NCBI RefSeq assembly: GCF_002028425.1
Contig: NZ_CP020042.1
Span: forward strand, 6,051,560-6,115,559
Length of the DNA: 64,000 nucleotides
Direction: 5' to 3'
Source: Streptomyces katrae
Lineage (GTDB): Bacteria; Actinomycetota; Actinomycetes; Streptomycetales; Streptomycetaceae
Part shown: positions 17,055 to 25,294 of the stretch, piece by piece
Layout: every line of letters begins with the position of its first letter
Position numbering within the stretch: the first letter of the stretch is position 1
Position numbers and translations under genes: made by a program
Notes under the pieces: model-generated
What the model was told of the DNA's origin: nothing
Databases searched by the model: none
Seen by the model: the letters and a program-made list of their open reading frames with translations, nothing else

Positions 17055-18383
17055 CTAGAAGTCCCAGCCTTCCTCGTCCGCCGGTACCGCTTCGGCCTTG
17101 GAGGCGAAGGACTCGCCCGCCATGCCCGCCGCGAGGGTGGTGCCGTCGGCCGGGTCGATCAGCAGGAAGGACCCGGTACGGCGCGAGTCGGCGTACGCGT
17201 CGAGCGCGAGCGGCTCGGCGGTGCGGACGACGACGCGGCCGATGTCGTTGGCCACCAGCTGACCCGGGGCCGGGTGCTGGGAGAGGTCGTCGAGGGTCAG
17301 CCGGGACGGGATCTCCTTGACGATCGCCTTGACCGTGCGCGTGGTGTGCTTCAGCAGCACCCGCGCGCCCACGGCCAGCGGCTGGTCGGCCACGTGGCAG
17401 ACCGTCGCGACGACGTCCTGGGTGGTGGCCGGCGCGCTCGCGGTCGGCGCGATCAGGTCGCCGCGCGAGATGTCGATGTCGTCCTTCAGCCGCAGCGTCA
17501 CCGACTGCGGGGACCAGGCGATGTCCACCGGCTCGCCGAGCGCGTCGATGCCCTCGATGACCGAGGTCTTGCCCGACGGCAGGACCGTGACGGCTTCGCC
17601 GACGCGCAGGACGCCGGAGGCGATCTGGCCCGCGTAGCCGCGGTAGTCGGGGTGCTCGGCGGTCTGCGGACGGATCACGTACTGCACGGGGAAACGCGCC
17701 GGGCAGGCGGTGAGGTCGTGGCTGACCGGGACGGTCTCCAGGTGCTCCAGCACCGTCGGGCCGCCGTACCAGTCCATGTTCGCGGAGGGCTCGACCACGT
17801 TGTCCCCGGCCAGCGCCGAGATCGGGATCGCGGTGATCTCCGGGACGCCCAGCTCGGAGGCGTAGGCGGTGAACTCCTCGGCGATCTCCGCGAAGACGCT
17901 CTCCCGGTAGTCGACGAGGTCCATCTTGTTGACGGCGAGGACGACGTGGGGGACGCGCAGGAGGGCGGCGACGGCGGCGTGGCGGCGGGTCTGTTCGATG
18001 ACGCCGTTGCGGGCGTCGACGAGGACCACGGCGAGGTCGGCGGTGGAGGCGCCGGTGACCATGTTGCGGGTGTACTGCACGTGGCCGGGGGTGTCGGCGA
18101 GGATGAACCGGCGGCGGGCGGTGGCGAAGTAGCGGTAGGCCACGTCGATGGTGATGCCCTGCTCCCGCTCGGCCCGCAGGCCGTCGGTGAGGAGGGCCAG
18201 GTCCGGGGCGTCCTGGCCGCGGTCGGCGGAGACCCGCTCCACGGCCTCCAGCTGGTCCTCGAGGACCGACTTCGAGTCGTGCAGCAGGCGGCCCACCAGG
18301 GTGGACTTGCCGTCGTCGACGGAACCCGCGGTGGCGAAGCGCAGCAGCGTCGTGGCGCTGAGCTGCTCGGTGGTGGTGGTCAT
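17055..18383 (-). CDS. cysN: Sulfate adenylyltransferase subunit 1, GTPase (442 aa)
   Basis: With CysD it makes adenosine 5'-phosphosulfate from sulfate and ATP, driven by GTP hydrolysis. It is an EF-Tu-like GTPase: P-loop AGSVDDGKST near residues 19-28, switch II DTPGHVQYTRN near 98, NKMDLVDY near 155, then two beta-barrel domains. Length is typical for a CysN without a fused kinase, and APS kinase is encoded separately here. The ATG at 18383 lies two bases after the cysD stop. The gene is followed directly by the Cys-ending leader ORF. Confidence 0.95.
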   Translation of the reverse strand: MTTTTEQLSATTLLRFATAGSVDDGKSTLVGRLLHDSKSVLEDQLEAVERVSADRGQDAPDLALLTDGLRAEREQGITIDVAYRYFATARRRFILADTPGHVQYTRNMVTGASTADLAVVLVDARNGVIEQTRRHAAVAALLRVPHVVLAVNKMDLVDYRESVFAEIAEEFTAYASELGVPEITAIPISALAGDNVVEPSANMDWYGGPTVLEHLETVPVSHDLTACPARFPVQYVIRPQTAEHPDYRGYAGQIASGVLRVGEAVTVLPSGKTSVIEGIDALGEPVDIAWSPQSVTLRLKDDIDISRGDLIAPTASAPATTQDVVATVCHVADQPLAVGARVLLKHTTRTVKAIVKEIPSRLTLDDLSQHPAPGQLVANDIGRVVVRTAEPLALDAYADSRRTGSFLLIDPADGTTLAAGMAGESFASKAEAVPADEEGWDF

Positions 18384-18385
18384 GG

Positions 18386-19327
18386 CTAGAAGTACCCTTC
18401 GCGCTTGCGGTCTTCCATCGCGGCCTCGGACAGCTTGTCGTCGGCGCGGGTGGCGCCCCGCTCGGTGAGGCGGGAGACGGCGATCTCGGCGATCACGGCG
18501 TCCAGGTCGGCGGCGTCGGAGTCGACGGCGCCGGTGCAGGACATGTCACCGACGGTGCGGTAGCGCACGAGGCGCGTCTCCACCGGCTCGGTGTCCTTGG
18601 GGCCGCCCCACTCGCCGGCGGTCAGCCACATGCCGTTGCGCCGGAAGACGTCCCGCTCGTGCGCGAAGTAGATCTCCGGCAGTTCGATGCCCTCCCGGGC
18701 GATGTACTGCCAGACGTCCAGCTCGGTCCAGTTGGACAGCGGGAAGACGCGGACGTGCTCGCCGGGGGCGTGGCGCCCGTTGTAGAGCTGCCAGAGCTCG
18801 GGGCGCTGGCGGCGGGGGTCCCACTGGGAGAACTCGTCGCGCAGGGAGAACACCCGCTCCTTGGCGCGGGCCTTCTCCTCGTCGCGGCGCCCGCCGCCGA
18901 AGACGGCGTCGAACTTCAGCTGCTGGATCGCCTCGGTCAGCGGGACGGTCTGCAGCGGGTTGCGGACGCCGTCCGGGCGCTCGCGGAGCTTGCCGGCGTC
19001 GATGTACTCCTGGACGGAGGCCACGTGCAGGCGCAGGCCGTGCCGGGCGACGGCGCGGTCGCGGTAGGCCAGTACCTCGGGGAAGTTGTGGCCGGTGTCC
19101 ACGTGCAGCAGGGCGAAGGGCACCGGGGCGGGGGCGAAGGCCTTCAGCGCCAGGTGCAGCATGACGATGGAGTCCTTGCCGCCGGAGAACAGGATCACCG
19201 GCTTCTCGAACTCGCCCGCCACCTCGCGGAAGATGTGCACCGCCTCGGATTCGAGGGCGTCGAGGTGCGACAGCGCGTAGGGCGCGTCGGAGCCGGACTC
19301 GGTGTGCGGGTGCGCGGCGGTGGTCAT
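18386..19327 (-). CDS. cysD: Sulfate adenylyltransferase subunit 2 (313 aa)
   Basis: The catalytic ATP pyrophosphatase subunit that adenylylates sulfate. The PP-loop SGGKDSIVMLHLALKAF is at about residues 48-64. The conserved HVDTGHNFPEVLAYRD and FGGGRRDEEKARAKERVFS blocks and the REGYF C-terminus are all typical of CysD. The ATG at 19327 overlaps the cysC stop (ATGA), so translation is coupled. Confidence 0.95.
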   Translation of the reverse strand: MTTAAHPHTESGSDAPYALSHLDALESEAVHIFREVAGEFEKPVILFSGGKDSIVMLHLALKAFAPAPVPFALLHVDTGHNFPEVLAYRDRAVARHGLRLHVASVQEYIDAGKLRERPDGVRNPLQTVPLTEAIQQLKFDAVFGGGRRDEEKARAKERVFSLRDEFSQWDPRRQRPELWQLYNGRHAPGEHVRVFPLSNWTELDVWQYIAREGIELPEIYFAHERDVFRRNGMWLTAGEWGGPKDTEPVETRLVRYRTVGDMSCTGAVDSDAADLDAVIAEIAVSRLTERGATRADDKLSEAAMEDRKREGYF

Positions 19328-19869
19328 GCCAGACCCCTCTCGGTGAGCAGTGCGTGCAGGGCGGAAGCCGATTCCTGCACGGTCTGCGTGTGCGACTCGA
19401 TGCGGAGGTCGGGGGTCTGCGGTGCCTCGTACGGGTCGTCGACGCCGGTCAGGCCGGAGATCTCGCCCGCCGCCTGCTTGGCGTACAGGCCCTTCACGTC
19501 GCGCTCGGAGCACACCTCGACGGGGGTCGCGACGTGTACTTCGAGGTAGCGCGTACCGGCGGCGGCGTGCCGCTTGGCGACGGCCTCGCGGCTGTCGGCG
19601 AAGGGCGCGATCACCGGGACGAGGGCCTTGACGCCGTTGCTCGCGAGGAGTTCGGCGACGAAGCCGATCCGCTGCACGTTGGTGTGCCGGTCCTCGCGGC
19701 TGAAGCCCAGGCCGGCGGAGAGGAACTCGCGGATCTCGTCGCCGTCGAGGACCTCCACCCGGTGGCCCTCGCCCCGCAGCCGCTCCGCCAGCGCGTAGGC
19801 GATGGTGGTCTTGCCCGCGCTGGGCAGACCGGTCAGCCACACGGTGGCTCCCTGGCCGGTCACGCTCAT
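19324..19869 (-). CDS. cysC: Adenylylsulfate kinase (181 aa)
   Basis: Phosphorylates APS to PAPS. The P-loop is GLPSAGKTT near residues 14-22, followed by DGDEIREFLSAGLGFSREDR and NVQRIGFVAELL, the APS-kinase signature. The ATG at 19869 has a GGAG site six bases upstream. An alternative ATG at 19926 overlaps the cysH stop and adds 19 poorly conserved residues without a ribosome site. It coexists with an APS-type reductase, so the PAPS may serve sulfotransferases rather than reduction. Confidence 0.93.
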   Translation of the reverse strand: MSVTGQGATVWLTGLPSAGKTTIAYALAERLRGEGHRVEVLDGDEIREFLSAGLGFSREDRHTNVQRIGFVAELLASNGVKALVPVIAPFADSREAVAKRHAAAGTRYLEVHVATPVEVCSERDVKGLYAKQAAGEISGLTGVDDPYEAPQTPDLRIESHTQTVQESASALHALLTERGLA

Positions 19870-19925
19870 CCGCTTCTCCGTAAGTTCCGTGGTGTGCCTG
19901 GTTTGTGGGGGGTTGGGGGTGGTCA

Positions 19926-20633
19926 TCAGCCGTGCAGTCCGCACTCGGTCTTGCCGCGGCCGGCCCAGCGGCCGGCCCGTACGTCCTCGCCCTCGGCGAC
20001 CCGGCGGGTGCAGGGGGCGCAGCCGACGGAGGTGTAGCCGTCCATCAGCAGCGGGTTGGTCAGCACCCCGTGCTCGGCGACGTACGCCTCCACGTCCTCC
20101 TGGGTCCAGCGCGCGATCGGCGAGACCTTGACCTTGCCCCGCTTCTCGTCCCAGCCGACCACCGGGGTGTTCGCTCGGGTGGGGGACTCGTCGCGGCGCA
20201 GGCCCGTGGCCCAGGCCTCGTACGCGGTCAGGCCCTCTTCGAGGGGCTTGACCTTGCGCAGGGCGCAGCACAGGTCGGGGTCGCGGTCGTGGAGCTTCGG
20301 CCCGTACTCGGCGTCCTGCTCGGCGACGCTCTGGCGCGGGGTGAGGGTGATGACGTTGACGTCCATCACGGCCTCGACCGCGTCGCGGGTGCCGATGGTC
20401 TCCTCGAAGTGGTAGCCGGTGTCCAGGAACACCACGTCCACGCCGGGGAAGGCGCGGGAGGCGAGGTGGGCGACCACCGCGTCCTCCATCGAGGAGGTCA
20501 CGCAGAACTTCGCACCGAAGGTCTCCGCGGCCCAGGTGAGGATCTCCAGTGCGGAGGCGTCCTCCAGCTCCCGGCCCGCCCGCTCGGCGAGTTCCTTGAG
20601 TTCCGTGAGACGCGCGTCTTGAACGGTGGTCAT
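19926..20633 (-). CDS. cysH: Phosphoadenylyl-/adenylyl-sulfate reductase (235 aa)
   Basis: Reduces activated sulfate to sulfite. It has the PP-loop-like SSMEDAVVAHL near residue 47, then DTGYHFEET. It also has the two cysteine pairs of the [4Fe-4S] APS-reductase branch (CCALRKVKPL and GCAPC) and the C-terminal redox Cys in KTECGLHG. These cysteines suggest APS rather than PAPS as substrate. The ATG at 20633 overlaps the stop of the upstream zinc-ribbon gene (ATGA), with GGGACGAG as ribosome site. Confidence 0.93.
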   Translation of the reverse strand: MTTVQDARLTELKELAERAGRELEDASALEILTWAAETFGAKFCVTSSMEDAVVAHLASRAFPGVDVVFLDTGYHFEETIGTRDAVEAVMDVNVITLTPRQSVAEQDAEYGPKLHDRDPDLCCALRKVKPLEEGLTAYEAWATGLRRDESPTRANTPVVGWDEKRGKVKVSPIARWTQEDVEAYVAEHGVLTNPLLMDGYTSVGCAPCTRRVAEGEDVRAGRWAGRGKTECGLHG

Positions 20634-20809
20634 ATCTCGTCCCCTCCAGCGACGTTGGTCTGAACACCCCGGGCCAGCAGCCCGAGGTACTTCAGCTGGA
20701 AGGCTCGGTTGCAGGCCCTGCATTCCCAGGCGCCGTGGCCCGTTTCGTTGGGAAACAGGTCCTCGTCGCCGCAGTACGGGCAGTAGAACGGTGCGGCGCG
20801 CTCGCTCAC
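20630..20809 (-). CDS. Small zinc-ribbon protein of the sulfur operon (59 aa)
   Basis: A 59-residue protein with two CxxC pairs (CPYCGDEDLF and ECRACNRAF) that would bind one zinc or a metal cluster. The GTG start at 20809 overlaps the sulfite reductase stop and its own stop overlaps the cysH start, so three genes are tightly coupled. No enzymatic motif is visible. Its position between sulfite reductase and APS reductase suggests an accessory, electron-transfer or regulatory role, but this is inference. Similar tiny genes occur at this place in other Streptomyces sulfur operons. Confidence 0.8.
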   Translation of the reverse strand: MSERAAPFYCPYCGDEDLFPNETGHGAWECRACNRAFQLKYLGLLARGVQTNVAGGDEI

Positions 20810-22512
20810 GAGAGGTCCTCGTCCTTGGCGCGGCCGACCCAGGCGGCGAAGCGCTCGCCGTCCTCGCGCTGCTCCTCGAAGCGCGTGACGACCCGCTCGA
20901 CGTAGTCCGGCAGACCGGCCGAGGTGACCTTGAGGCCGCGGACCTTGCGGCCGAAGCCGGCCTCCAGGCCCAGGGCGCCGCCCAGGTGGACCTGGTAGCC
21001 CTCGACCTGGTTGCCCTCGTCGTCCAGGACCAGCTGGCCCTTGAGACCGATGTCCGCCACCTGGATACGGGCGCAGGCGTTCGGGCACCCGTTGATGTTG
21101 ATGGTGAGCGGCTCGGCGAAGTCCGGGAGGCGGCGCTCCAGTTCGTCGATCAGGGACGCGCCGCGGCCCTTGGTCTCGACGATGGCCAGCTTGCAGAACT
21201 CGATGCCGGTGCAGGCCATGGTGCCGCGGCGGAACGGAGACGGCTTGACCCGCAGGTCCAGCGCCTCCAGCGCCCCGACGAGGGAGTCGACCTTGTCGGC
21301 CTCGATGTCGAGGACGATCATCTTCTGCTCGGCGGTGGTGCGCAGGCGGCCGGAGCCGTGCTGCTCGGCGATCTCCGCGATCTTGGTCAGGGTGGCGCCG
21401 TCCACACGGCCGACGCGGGGGGCGAAGCCGACGTAGAACCTGCCGTCCTGCTGCTGGTGCACGCCGACGTGGTCGCGCCACTGGCCGCTGGGCTGCTCGG
21501 GCGCGGGGCCGTCGGACAGCTTGCGCTTCAGGTACTCGTCCTCCAGGACCTGGCGGAACTTGGCCGCGCCCCAGTCGGCGACGAGGAACTTCAGGCGGGC
21601 GCGGGTGCGCAGGCGCCGGTAGCCGTAGTCGCGGAAGATCGAGATGACGCCCTCGTAGACGTCCGGGACCTCGTCGAGCGAGACCCAGGTGCCCAGGCGG
21701 ACGCCCAGCTTGGGGTTGGTGGACAGGCCGCCGCCGACCCAGACGTCGAAGCCGGGGCCGTGCTCCGGGTGGTTCACGCCGACGAAGGCGACGTCGTTGA
21801 TCTCGTGCGCCACGTCGAGCAGCGGCGAGCCGGAGATCGCGGACTTGAACTTGCGGGGCAGGTTGGAGAAGTCCTTGTTGCCGACGATGCGGCGGTAGAT
21901 CTCCTCGATGGCGGGGGTGCCGTCGATGATCTCGTCCTGGGCGATGCCGGCGACGGGCGAGCCGAGGATGACGCGGGGGGTGTCACCGCAGGCCTCGGTG
22001 GTGGACAGGCCGACGGCCTCCAGGCGGCGCCAGATCTCGGGGACGTCCTCGATCCGGATCCAGTGGTACTGCACGTTCTGGCGGTCGGTGAGGTCGGCGG
22101 TGCCGCGCGCGAACTCCTCGGAGATCTCGCCGATGACGCGCAGCTGCTCGGTGGTCAGCCGGCCGCCGTCGATGCGGACGCGCAGCATGAAGTACTTGTC
22201 GTCCAGCTCCTCCGGCTCCAGGATCGCGGTCCTGCCGCCGTCGATCCCGGGCTTGCGCTGGGTGTAGAGACCCCACCAGCGCATACGGCCGCGCAGGTCG
22301 TTGGGGTCGATCGAGTCGAAGCCCGTCTTGGAGTAGATCGTCTCAATGCGCGTCCGCACGTTGAGACCGTCGTCGTCCTTCTTGAACTGCTCGTTGCCGT
22401 TGAGGGGGGTGTGGTGTCCGACGGCCCACTGGCCCTCACCGCGGTGACGGCCGGTCTTGCGGCGCGCGGCGGCTGCAGGGGCGGCTGCGGGCGTTTCGGG
22501 GGTGGCGGCCAT
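20806..22512 (-). CDS. sir: Ferredoxin-type sulfite (nitrite/sulfite) reductase (568 aa)
   Basis: Six-electron reduction of sulfite to sulfide on siroheme and a [4Fe-4S] cluster. It has two ferredoxin-like half domains (RIETIYSKTGFDSIDPNDLRGR, later RFYVGFAPRVGRVDG). The cluster/siroheme ligands are MACTGIEFCKLAIVETK (C-x5-C) and INGCPNACARIQ (C-x3-C). The ATG at 22512 is chosen; AAGGA lies about 11 bases upstream. An upstream frame extension to 22635 looks unlike protein. It is the first enzyme gene of the operon, preceded by a leader peptide at 22730-22813. Confidence 0.93.
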   Translation of the reverse strand: MAATPETPAAAPAAAARRKTGRHRGEGQWAVGHHTPLNGNEQFKKDDDGLNVRTRIETIYSKTGFDSIDPNDLRGRMRWWGLYTQRKPGIDGGRTAILEPEELDDKYFMLRVRIDGGRLTTEQLRVIGEISEEFARGTADLTDRQNVQYHWIRIEDVPEIWRRLEAVGLSTTEACGDTPRVILGSPVAGIAQDEIIDGTPAIEEIYRRIVGNKDFSNLPRKFKSAISGSPLLDVAHEINDVAFVGVNHPEHGPGFDVWVGGGLSTNPKLGVRLGTWVSLDEVPDVYEGVISIFRDYGYRRLRTRARLKFLVADWGAAKFRQVLEDEYLKRKLSDGPAPEQPSGQWRDHVGVHQQQDGRFYVGFAPRVGRVDGATLTKIAEIAEQHGSGRLRTTAEQKMIVLDIEADKVDSLVGALEALDLRVKPSPFRRGTMACTGIEFCKLAIVETKGRGASLIDELERRLPDFAEPLTININGCPNACARIQVADIGLKGQLVLDDEGNQVEGYQVHLGGALGLEAGFGRKVRGLKVTSAGLPDYVERVVTRFEEQREDGERFAAWVGRAKDEDLS

Positions 22513-22729
22513 GGCGGGTACGTCCTTCTTCAACGGCTCGAGGCGGGGCAGGGGGAGCGGCGGCGCGCCCCTGTCACGCTGGAATCTCCGAGCAGGTGTG
22601 GTCGATTTCCGCCCTTTTGTCGGGGTTTCCGGCATGCGAGGGCGGTGTTCGGCCTTCAGGGGGCTTGCAGGGGGTCGACGCGTCCGCGGCGGCGGGGACG
22701 GCGGCGACGTGCGGCGGTGGCTGGTTCCG

Positions 22730-22813
22730 TCAGCTCGCGCGACACATGGCGCTGGACATGCGGCCGAGGTCGACGTGACGTCGACTCACCAAGGCGATTC
22801 CAGCTCCATTCAT
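22730..22813 (-). CDS. Sulfur-gene leader peptide (27 aa)
   Basis: A short ORF whose C-terminal part reads RRHVDLGRMSSAMCRAS, the pattern of the leader peptides found ahead of actinobacterial sulfur-assimilation genes. The ATG at 22813 is taken as start; GTG at 22789 is in frame and would give 19 residues. It ends about 218 bases before the sulfite reductase start. The lone Cys codon near the end fits a sensor of charged tRNA-Cys, but this is inference from its place. Confidence 0.72.
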   Translation of the reverse strand: MNGAGIALVSRRHVDLGRMSSAMCRAS

Positions 22814-22939
22814 GGCCGAAGCGTGGCACGGGCCGATTGGAGGAGTCCACTACTGTCCATCATGCGGACGAACTGGTCCCGGATTATGAGATCGCGTGAC
22901 GGGAGTCACGCCGCACGGGTCTTCCGTTCCCGCCCCGCC

Positions 22940-22968
22940 CGCGCCGCCCGGAGGGCCGGGGCGGCGCG
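22940..22968 (-). terminator. Terminator after the GNAT gene
   Basis: A GC-rich stem of 12 bp with a one-base bulge (22940-22951 with 22956-22968) begins 32 bases past the GNAT stop. A second perfect 7-bp hairpin follows at 22894-22911. Confidence 0.6.
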
Positions 22969-23000
22969 GACGGGGCCTCGTGAAATGAAGGGACGGGGGC

Positions 23001-23564
23001 CTACGCGCCGGGCCAGGGGCCGGGGGTCGGGGTGTCCTGCTTCTCTTCCGTTTCCGTCTTGAAGAGCTTGAAGCCGCGACGCTGGTAGTTGTCCATCGCC
23101 GTGGGCCCGTCCTGGCTGCACGTGTGCAGCCAGACACGGCGGGTGGGCTCGCGGTCCGGCCAGCGCTCCGCGAGGTCCCAGGCGCGGGCTATGCCCACCG
23201 ACAGCAGGTGCCCCCCGATCCGCCGGCCCCGGAAGGCGGGCAGCAGTCCGAAGTAGATGATCTCCACCACGCCGTCCGGCTGCGGGTCGAACTCCACGTA
23301 CCCCGCCGGGGTGCCCCGGTCGTACGCCACCCACGTCTCCACGCCCGGCCGCTCCAGCTGCTCCACCCACTGCGCGCGGGTCAGCGACAGCCGGTCCGTC
23401 CAGTGGATGTCCTGGCCCACCGAGGCGTACAGGAAGCGGCTGAACTCGGGGGAGGGCACCTCGGCCCGGCTGATCGTGATCTCCGGGCCGGGGTGGGCCG
23501 CCGGAACCAGGTCGGCGGGAGAGGTCATCTCGAGGGACCAGGTGGTCAGTGTGATGGTGCTCAT
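23001..23564 (-). CDS. GNAT family N-acetyltransferase (187 aa)
   Basis: A cytoplasmic acetyltransferase with the GNAT acetyl-CoA pocket near residues 108-125: FGLLPAFRGRRIGGHLLS (R/Q-x-x-G-x-G/A type). The preceding strand TPAGYVEFDPQPDGVVEIIYF and the late YQRRGFKLFKTE are also typical. The ATG at 23564 lies just downstream of the GAF-regulator stop (23570) on the same strand. The substrate is unknown. Confidence 0.82.
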   Translation of the reverse strand: MSTITLTTWSLEMTSPADLVPAAHPGPEITISRAEVPSPEFSRFLYASVGQDIHWTDRLSLTRAQWVEQLERPGVETWVAYDRGTPAGYVEFDPQPDGVVEIIYFGLLPAFRGRRIGGHLLSVGIARAWDLAERWPDREPTRRVWLHTCSQDGPTAMDNYQRRGFKLFKTETEEKQDTPTPGPWPGA

Positions 23565-23569
23565 GCGCT

Positions 23570-24904
23570 TCAGGGAACCACACCCCCGGAGGCCCCCGGC
23601 GCTCCCCAGGGACCGCCCAGGCCCAGCCGGGCCCGGACCACCGCCGGGGCCGTGGAGTGCGGCAGCAGCCCGGCCGGGTGCTGCGGGCGGATCAGCTCCA
23701 CCTCCACGTCCTCCGCGAACCGGTACGGCCGGTGGCTCAGCACCCCGGCGAGGTGGCGGCGGACCCGGGAGAGCTCGGCCCGGACCGTCACCGTACGGGT
23801 GGGGTCCCCGAACAGCTCCTGCGCCAGCTCCGCCGCCGTCCGCCCGCGCGGGGTCTCCGCCAGCAGGAACAGCAGCTCGGCGTGGCGCGGGCTGAGCTCC
23901 TGCGACCAGCTGCCCGCGGCCCCGTACACCGTCGCCGACCAGGACCGGGGCCGGCTCAGGTCCAGCACCACCCGGCTCACCGCCGCGGCCGCCGAACGCT
24001 CCTCCAGGCGCAGCAGCCAGCCCCCGGGCAGCGGCTCGGCGACGCAGTCGCCCAGCTGCGGGATCCACAGCCGCCCGGGGCCCAGCGCCTTCGGCAGCTG
24101 CACCCGGTCCGCGGGGGCCAGCCCCGTCACCGCCGCCGTCCAGCCGTGCGGGTCCACGGCCACCGCCCGCCCCGGCAGGCGGGCCAGCAGCGGCGCCGCC
24201 ACCGTCCGCAGCCGCTCCAGGGACTCCAGGTGGCGCACCCGCAGCTCCCGCTCGGCCAGCCGGGCCACCGAGCTGACCCAGGCCAGCGTCGCCGGGTGCA
24301 TCGTGGCCAGCGGCCCGCTGACGTCGACCACGCCCAGCAGCTGCCCGTCCCGGGGGTCGTGCACGGGGGCACCGGCGCAGGTCCAGTCGTGATGGCTGGA
24401 GACGAAGTGCTCGGCGGAGAACACCTGCACCGGCCGCCGGGTCACCAGCGAGGTGCCCACCCCGTTCGTGCCGACCACGGCCTCGTCCCAGTCGGCCCCC
24501 ACCGCGAACCCCAGCCGGTCGGCCTTGCGCAGGATGCTGCTGTGCCCCTCCCGCCACAGCAGCCGCCCGTCGGCGTCGGCGACGACCATGATGTGCAGGG
24601 ACTCGTCCAGCTCGGGCAGCAGCCCCTCCCGCAGGACGGGCAGGAGCTCCCGCAGCGGTGAGACCTGCCGGCGCTCCTCGGTCTCGGCGGCCGACAGCAT
24701 CCGCGAGCGCGTGTCCCGGTCGGGGTGCACCCCGCCGGCCATCATCCGCCGCCAGGACTCGGCGATCTCCGGGCGCGGGGCGGCCGGCGGGCGGTCCCCG
24801 GCCAGCGCCGCCGCCCGTACCCCCTTGAGCAGACGCGCGGCGTCCCGCGCGTCCATGGCCGAGATGCGCGCCACGTCGACCGTGCTGCCTGCGGTGTTGG
24901 CCAC
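23570..24904 (-). CDS. GAF-domain transcriptional regulator (444 aa)
   Basis: The N-terminal half holds a GAF-like sensor (about residues 95-235: IMVVADADGRLLWREG, WDEAVVGTNGVGTSL, FVSSHHDWTCAGAPVHD, GVVDVSGP), as in activators of acetoin or alcohol dehydrogenase genes. No AAA+ sigma-54 domain follows. Instead a C-terminal winged-helix-like region (LSPRHAELLFLLAETPRGRTAAELAQELF) probably binds DNA. The GTG at 24904 has GGGGAGG five bases upstream. It lies downstream of the acyl-CoA dehydrogenase gene and may regulate it. Confidence 0.75.
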   Translation of the reverse strand: MANTAGSTVDVARISAMDARDAARLLKGVRAAALAGDRPPAAPRPEIAESWRRMMAGGVHPDRDTRSRMLSAAETEERRQVSPLRELLPVLREGLLPELDESLHIMVVADADGRLLWREGHSSILRKADRLGFAVGADWDEAVVGTNGVGTSLVTRRPVQVFSAEHFVSSHHDWTCAGAPVHDPRDGQLLGVVDVSGPLATMHPATLAWVSSVARLAERELRVRHLESLERLRTVAAPLLARLPGRAVAVDPHGWTAAVTGLAPADRVQLPKALGPGRLWIPQLGDCVAEPLPGGWLLRLEERSAAAAVSRVVLDLSRPRSWSATVYGAAGSWSQELSPRHAELLFLLAETPRGRTAAELAQELFGDPTRTVTVRAELSRVRRHLAGVLSHRPYRFAEDVEVELIRPQHPAGLLPHSTAPAVVRARLGLGGPWGAPGASGGVVP

Positions 24905-25294
24905 CGGAACCTCCCCGTGCTGAACAGGACGTACTGCGGAAACCGCCGAGGCCGGCGCGCGAGACCCTTCCCCGGGCACGTGCGGCGGGCACCTGCGACC
25001 ACCTGTCGACCGAAGGGTTGCAACGGTATGCAACTCTCGCCAACCCCCGGCCGTCCGACCGAAACTATCGGTACGCCGCCCAGCGGCGTGACAGCTCCTT
25101 CCTCGGGGCTCTTGGGACCAGGGGTGGTGCCGAGTCGGCGCGGCGCCACCCCCGGTCCCACCTGGACGGGTTCGGATCCCGGCGCTGAACGGTTCAAGGT
25201 CGCGGTGGTTTGGGGACCGCCGCGGCCCCGCGGTCCCGGCTGGTTTGGGGACCATCCGGGAACCGCGCGAACCGCAGCGGTCAGGGGACCGCGT
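24905..25294 (-). promoter_or_regulatory. Intergenic region with two terminator hairpins and the GAF-regulator promoter
   Basis: The acyl-CoA dehydrogenase stop is followed three bases later by a 6-bp hairpin (25277-25292). An 8-bp hairpin, GGGACCGC with its complement, lies at 25213-25237, flanked by two copies of GGTTTGGGGACC (25207 and 25242). The remaining 300 bases should hold the promoter of the GAF regulator. No gene was found. Confidence 0.55.
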
